A DNA stretch of 64,000 nucleotides from Micavibrio sp. UBA1850 (GTDB lineage: Bacteria > Pseudomonadota > Alphaproteobacteria > Micavibrionales > Micavibrionaceae). The stretch is from positions 31,838 through 95,837 of the forward strand of contig DDIM01000009.1 in NCBI GenBank assembly GCA_002338525.1, read 5' to 3'. Shown here in pieces: positions 61,679 through 64,000 of the stretch; within the stretch, counting starts at the first letter, position 1; every line of letters starts with the position of its first letter. The notes beneath the pieces were generated by a model. It was not told the DNA's origin and did no database searches. It saw only the letters and a program-made list of their open reading frames with translations. The position numbers and the translations under genes were made by a program.

Positions 61679-61803
61679 ATATTCACCATTTATGTATAGC
61701 TGTGGAAAGAGTCAAAAAAACTTTTAAAAAGACTCGGACTCTTATGAGAATCGGTTAAACATGAATTTCACTTATTAAAAAATTAGACGCAGGAGATTGC
61801 ACC

Positions 61804-62889
61804 ATGTCATCAACAGACGAACTTACAACTGATGTTACACAATCAAAATCACAATTGTTGCAGGAACGTCACGTTTATAAACCATTCCTATATCCATGGT
61901 GTTATGAAGCATGGTTGACGCAGCAGCGCCTACACTGGTTGCCTGAAGAAGTGCCATTGGCAGAAGATGTACGTGATTGGAAAAAAACACTGACTGCATC
62001 TGAAAAAAACTTGATGACTCAGATTTTCCGTTTCTTCACACAATCTGACGTTGAAGTTAATAACTGTTACATGAAACATTACAGCCGCGTATTTGGCCCT
62101 GTTGAAGTGCAAATGATGTTGGCTGCATTTTCGAACATCGAAACAGTTCACATTGCTGCTTATTCTCACTTGCTAGATACAATCGGTATGCCTGAAGTCG
62201 AATATTCTGCGTTCCTAGACTATAAGGAAATGAAAGATAAGTTTGACTACATGCAAAATGCATCAATGAGCTCACGCCGTGATATTGCCAAAACAATGGC
62301 GATGTTTGGGGCCTTCACAGAAGGTTTGGCGTTGTTTGCTTCATTTGCAATTCTTATGAACTTCCCACGCTTCAATAAAATGAAGGGTATGGGGCAAATC
62401 GTTACATGGTCAGTTCGTGACGAAACATTGCACTGCCTATCAATGATCAAGCTTTTCAAAACATTCATCTCTGAAAACAAAGACATCTGGGATGATGAGT
62501 TGAAAGCCGAAATCACAGAAAGCTGCAAAATCACCATCGAACATGAAGATGCGTTTATCGATCTATGTTTTGAAATGGGTGAAATCGAAGGTCTTACACC
62601 TGAAGATGTCAAATCATACATCCGCTATATTGGTGACCGTCGTTTGCAACAGCTCGACCTTGAGCCTATTTACGGCATTGAGAAAAATCCATTGCCTTGG
62701 ATGGATGAAATGCTTAACGGTGCGGAGCACACAAACTTTTTCGAAAACCGCGCTACAGAATACTCACGTGCTTCAACTGAAGGTTCATGGGAAGAAGCGT
62801 TTAGCGAAGATGCCTTTAAAGGTAACTACGGTAAGAAAATCGGTGGTGTTACAAAAGAAGACACTGACGGATCAATGGCCGCTGAATAA
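61804..62889 (+). CDS. nrdB: Class Ia ribonucleotide reductase beta subunit
   Basis: 361 residues of the diiron R2 family. Iron ligands and the radical site can be read: Asp82 (FTQSDVEVNN), Glu113 and His116 with the radical tyrosine Tyr120 in NIETVHIAAYSHLL, Glu in AFTEGLALF, and Glu and His in VRDETLHCLSM. It holds the tyrosyl radical that lets NrdA reduce ribonucleotides. nrdA is not adjacent. The ATG follows AGGAG by about ten bases. Two NrdR boxes upstream indicate dATP-linked repression, and a terminator follows the stop. Confidence 0.96.
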   Translation: MSSTDELTTDVTQSKSQLLQERHVYKPFLYPWCYEAWLTQQRLHWLPEEVPLAEDVRDWKKTLTASEKNLMTQIFRFFTQSDVEVNNCYMKHYSRVFGPVEVQMMLAAFSNIETVHIAAYSHLLDTIGMPEVEYSAFLDYKEMKDKFDYMQNASMSSRRDIAKTMAMFGAFTEGLALFASFAILMNFPRFNKMKGMGQIVTWSVRDETLHCLSMIKLFKTFISENKDIWDDELKAEITESCKITIEHEDAFIDLCFEMGEIEGLTPEDVKSYIRYIGDRRLQQLDLEPIYGIEKNPLPWMDEMLNGAEHTNFFENRATEYSRASTEGSWEEAFSEDAFKGNYGKKIGGVTKEDTDGSMAAE

Positions 62890-62925
62890 ACAGCCCGAGC
62901 TAAAAAACAAAATTCATAAACCAAA

Positions 62926-62958
62926 AGGCGTTGCTCTCGTTAGCAGCGTCTTTTTTTT
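62926..62958 (+). terminator. Rho-independent terminator after nrdB
   Basis: AGGCGTTGCT (62926-62935) and AGCAGCGTCT (62942-62951) form a 10-pair stem with two G-U pairs and a six-base loop, followed by eight T's. Confidence 0.85.
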
Positions 62959-63001
62959 GTTCTTTTTTACGCTGGCTTTTTTATTTAGCTCACGTAGACT
63001 C

Positions 63002-63637
63002 ATGAGCATGAAGCATGTTGTTCTTTTCGGAGGATCTTTTAACCCTCCTCATTTAGGTCACTTTGAAATGGCCAAACATATTGTCGAAGCATTACCCGTC
63101 GACGAGATTTGGTTTTTGTTTTCTGAAAACGTCGATAAAGACCCTAGCATTTATGCGCCTTTAAAACACCGCATTGCGATGGCTGATATTTTAAACGAAC
63201 AATACAAAAAATATCCGTTTGTAATGTCAGACGCAGAATATAAAACAGGCACTCATTTAACTGCCGATGTTTTGACAGAGCTTTCTAAAATGTATCCTGA
63301 TTATAATTTTATTTGGGCAATGGGCGCTGACAATCTGACACATTTTCACTTCTGGGATGGGTACAGGCGCATTATTGAAAATTTCCCAATGATATTATTC
63401 AACCGATCGACTTATGGTGAGAAAACATGTCCGGCATTTGAAGATTACGGGCACCTCATGCGACGTAACCCTCAACGCCTTTTAACAGAACCAAATGGCG
63501 TGCATTTCTTGGATAATCCGCATGTAGACATTTCATCAACATCCATTCGTAAGGCACTTACGCATGGCCATAGCATTGAGGGTGAACAATATAATAGTCT
63601 TAACGCTTATATTTCTAAGCATAATCTATATAAATAG
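63002..63637 (+). CDS. nadD: Nicotinate-nucleotide adenylyltransferase
   Basis: 211 residues from the ATG at 63002 (MSMKHVVLFGGSFNPPHLGH); 63008 is an alternative, and the frame open from 62543 overlaps nrdB and is not used. The nucleotidyltransferase signature GGSFNPPHLGH and the C-terminal ISSTSIRKAL motif are present, with MGADNLTHFHFWDGYRRI between. It converts nicotinate mononucleotide to deamido-NAD in NAD synthesis. The start has only a weak Shine-Dalgarno. It follows the nrdB terminator, so it needs its own promoter or read-through. Confidence 0.93.
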   Translation: MSMKHVVLFGGSFNPPHLGHFEMAKHIVEALPVDEIWFLFSENVDKDPSIYAPLKHRIAMADILNEQYKKYPFVMSDAEYKTGTHLTADVLTELSKMYPDYNFIWAMGADNLTHFHFWDGYRRIIENFPMILFNRSTYGEKTCPAFEDYGHLMRRNPQRLLTEPNGVHFLDNPHVDISSTSIRKALTHGHSIEGEQYNSLNAYISKHNLYK

Positions 63638-63640
63638 GTG

Positions 63641-63668
63641 TTGACTCTCAGCGCATAGTTTTTTAAAT
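63641..63668 (+). promoter_or_regulatory. Possible sigma-70 promoter of tuf
   Basis: TTGACT (63641-63646) and TTAAAT (63663-63668) are 16 bases apart, which suggests a promoter about 90 bases before tuf. The -10 is poor, so this is tentative. Confidence 0.35.
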
Positions 63669-63673
63669 GAGGG

Positions 63674-63703
63674 CTAGATTTATTTTATGAATCTAGTATT
63701 TTT
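63674..63703 (+). terminator. Weak hairpin after nadD, before tuf
   Basis: CTAGATT (63674-63680) and AATCTAG (63689/90-63695) pair around a loop of eight or nine bases and are followed by TATTTTTATT. It could end nadD transcription or lie in the tuf leader. Confidence 0.4.
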
Positions 63704-63759
63704 ATTAAGCTTTTAACTTCCCATGCGGGAAAAACTATTAAACAAAGGAAATAGAAAAG

Positions 63760-64000
63760 ATGTCTAAGGAAAAGTTTGAGCGGACGAAACCGCATGCGAA
63801 TATAGGAACAGTTGGTCACGTTGACCACGGTAAAACGACGCTAACAGCGGCGATCACTAAATACTTTGGTGACTTTAAAGACTACGACCAGATTGATGGT
63901 GCACCTGAAGAGCGTGAGCGCGGTATTACAATTGCGACAGCACACGTTGAGTACGAGACAGAAGGTCGTCACTACGCACACGTTGACTGCCCAGGACACG
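63760..64000 (+). CDS. tuf: Elongation factor Tu, N-terminal part (cut by window edge)
   Basis: The first 80 residues run from the ATG at 63760, after AAAGGAA, to the edge. They contain MSKEKFERTKPHANIGTVGH, the P-loop VDHGKTTLTAAITKYF, the switch I threonine region EERERGITIATAHVEYET and HVDCPGH, where the G3 motif begins. EF-Tu brings aminoacyl-tRNA to the ribosome with GTP. The isolated position, not within a visible str operon, suggests one of two tuf copies. Only the rest of the operon outside the window can tell. Confidence 0.95.
   Translation, partial: MSKEKFERTKPHANIGTVGHVDHGKTTLTAAITKYFGDFKDYDQIDGAPEERERGITIATAHVEYETEGRHYAHVDCPGH

Noticed and set aside
62543..63001. 153-codon upstream extension of nadD within nrdB and beyond its terminator
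   Set aside because: The conserved nadD N-terminus starts at 63002. The extension overlaps nrdB in another frame and crosses the nrdB terminator.
1..64000. tRNA, rRNA, CRISPR arrays, insertion sequences, prophage or integrase genes
   Set aside because: Scanning gene-free stretches showed no cloverleaf-like sequence, no regularly spaced repeats, no transposase or integrase frames and no flanking direct repeats. A covariance-model scan was not possible.

Overview
The window looks like chromosomal DNA of a free-living alphaproteobacterium. It is moderately AT-rich by eye, and I saw no tRNA, rRNA, CRISPR array, prophage or insertion sequence. Points for Alphaproteobacteria are a Usg-family gene, a fused cysNC next to cysD, the dnaQ-coaE-aroE string, a PEP-dikinase regulator (PPSR), a eukaryote-like NADP isocitrate dehydrogenase, a membrane-anchored CycM-like cytochrome c, COX15-type heme A synthase, and an RpoH promoter of the alphaproteobacterial type before groESL. 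The gene set (NhaA, PutA, sulfate activation, heme A synthesis) indicates aerobic, prototrophic growth. A relative of Micavibrio is possible, but that is a weak inference.

Layout. 1-9.3 kb: end of an ATP-grasp gene, a MATE exporter, a lipid-modification operon (FAD oxidoreductase, DUF1365, Cfa-like methyltransferase, DUF3833 lipoprotein), a lipoprotein hydrolase, an orphan E1-like enzyme, a SOUL lipoprotein and NhaA. 9.4-17.7 kb: succinate-semialdehyde dehydrogenase, cysNC/cysD, a small secreted protein, yggS-rsmD-rluB divergent from tadA, and an EAL protein. 17.8-30.5 kb: purD, putA, PPSR, two DUF6782-like proteins, trxA, a tandem pair of unrecognised paralogues, pheA, cytochrome c and a glycosyltransferase. 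30.5-40 kb: a cation efflux protein, then three consecutive DotA/TraY-family membrane proteins, which are the most distinctive part. 40-51.7 kb: L,D-transpeptidase, icd, dnaQ, coaE, aroE, rhodanese, then xseA, an unknown gene, def-fmt-truA, a DUF3108 protein and glmU. 51.7-56.3 kb: an H-NOX/hybrid-kinase pair and groESL. 56.4-64 kb: usg, a large unknown protein with a HicA-like N-terminus, a ferredoxin reductase / membrane protein / ferredoxin operon, ctaA, nrdB behind two NrdR boxes, nadD and the start of tuf.

How the parts relate. Most of the window is core metabolism and information processing. The accessory content consists of (i) the lipid operon, whose methyltransferase lacks two bicarbonate-binding residues of cyclopropane synthase, (ii) the three DotA homologues without any other Dot/Icm gene nearby, (iii) the two paralogue pairs around trxA, (iv) the H-NOX/kinase pair, a likely nitric-oxide sensor, and (v) the HicA-like fusion. 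Regulatory sites readable in the sequence include an RpoH promoter before groES, a sigma-70-like promoter before trxA, tandem NrdR boxes before nrdB, and several hairpin terminators.
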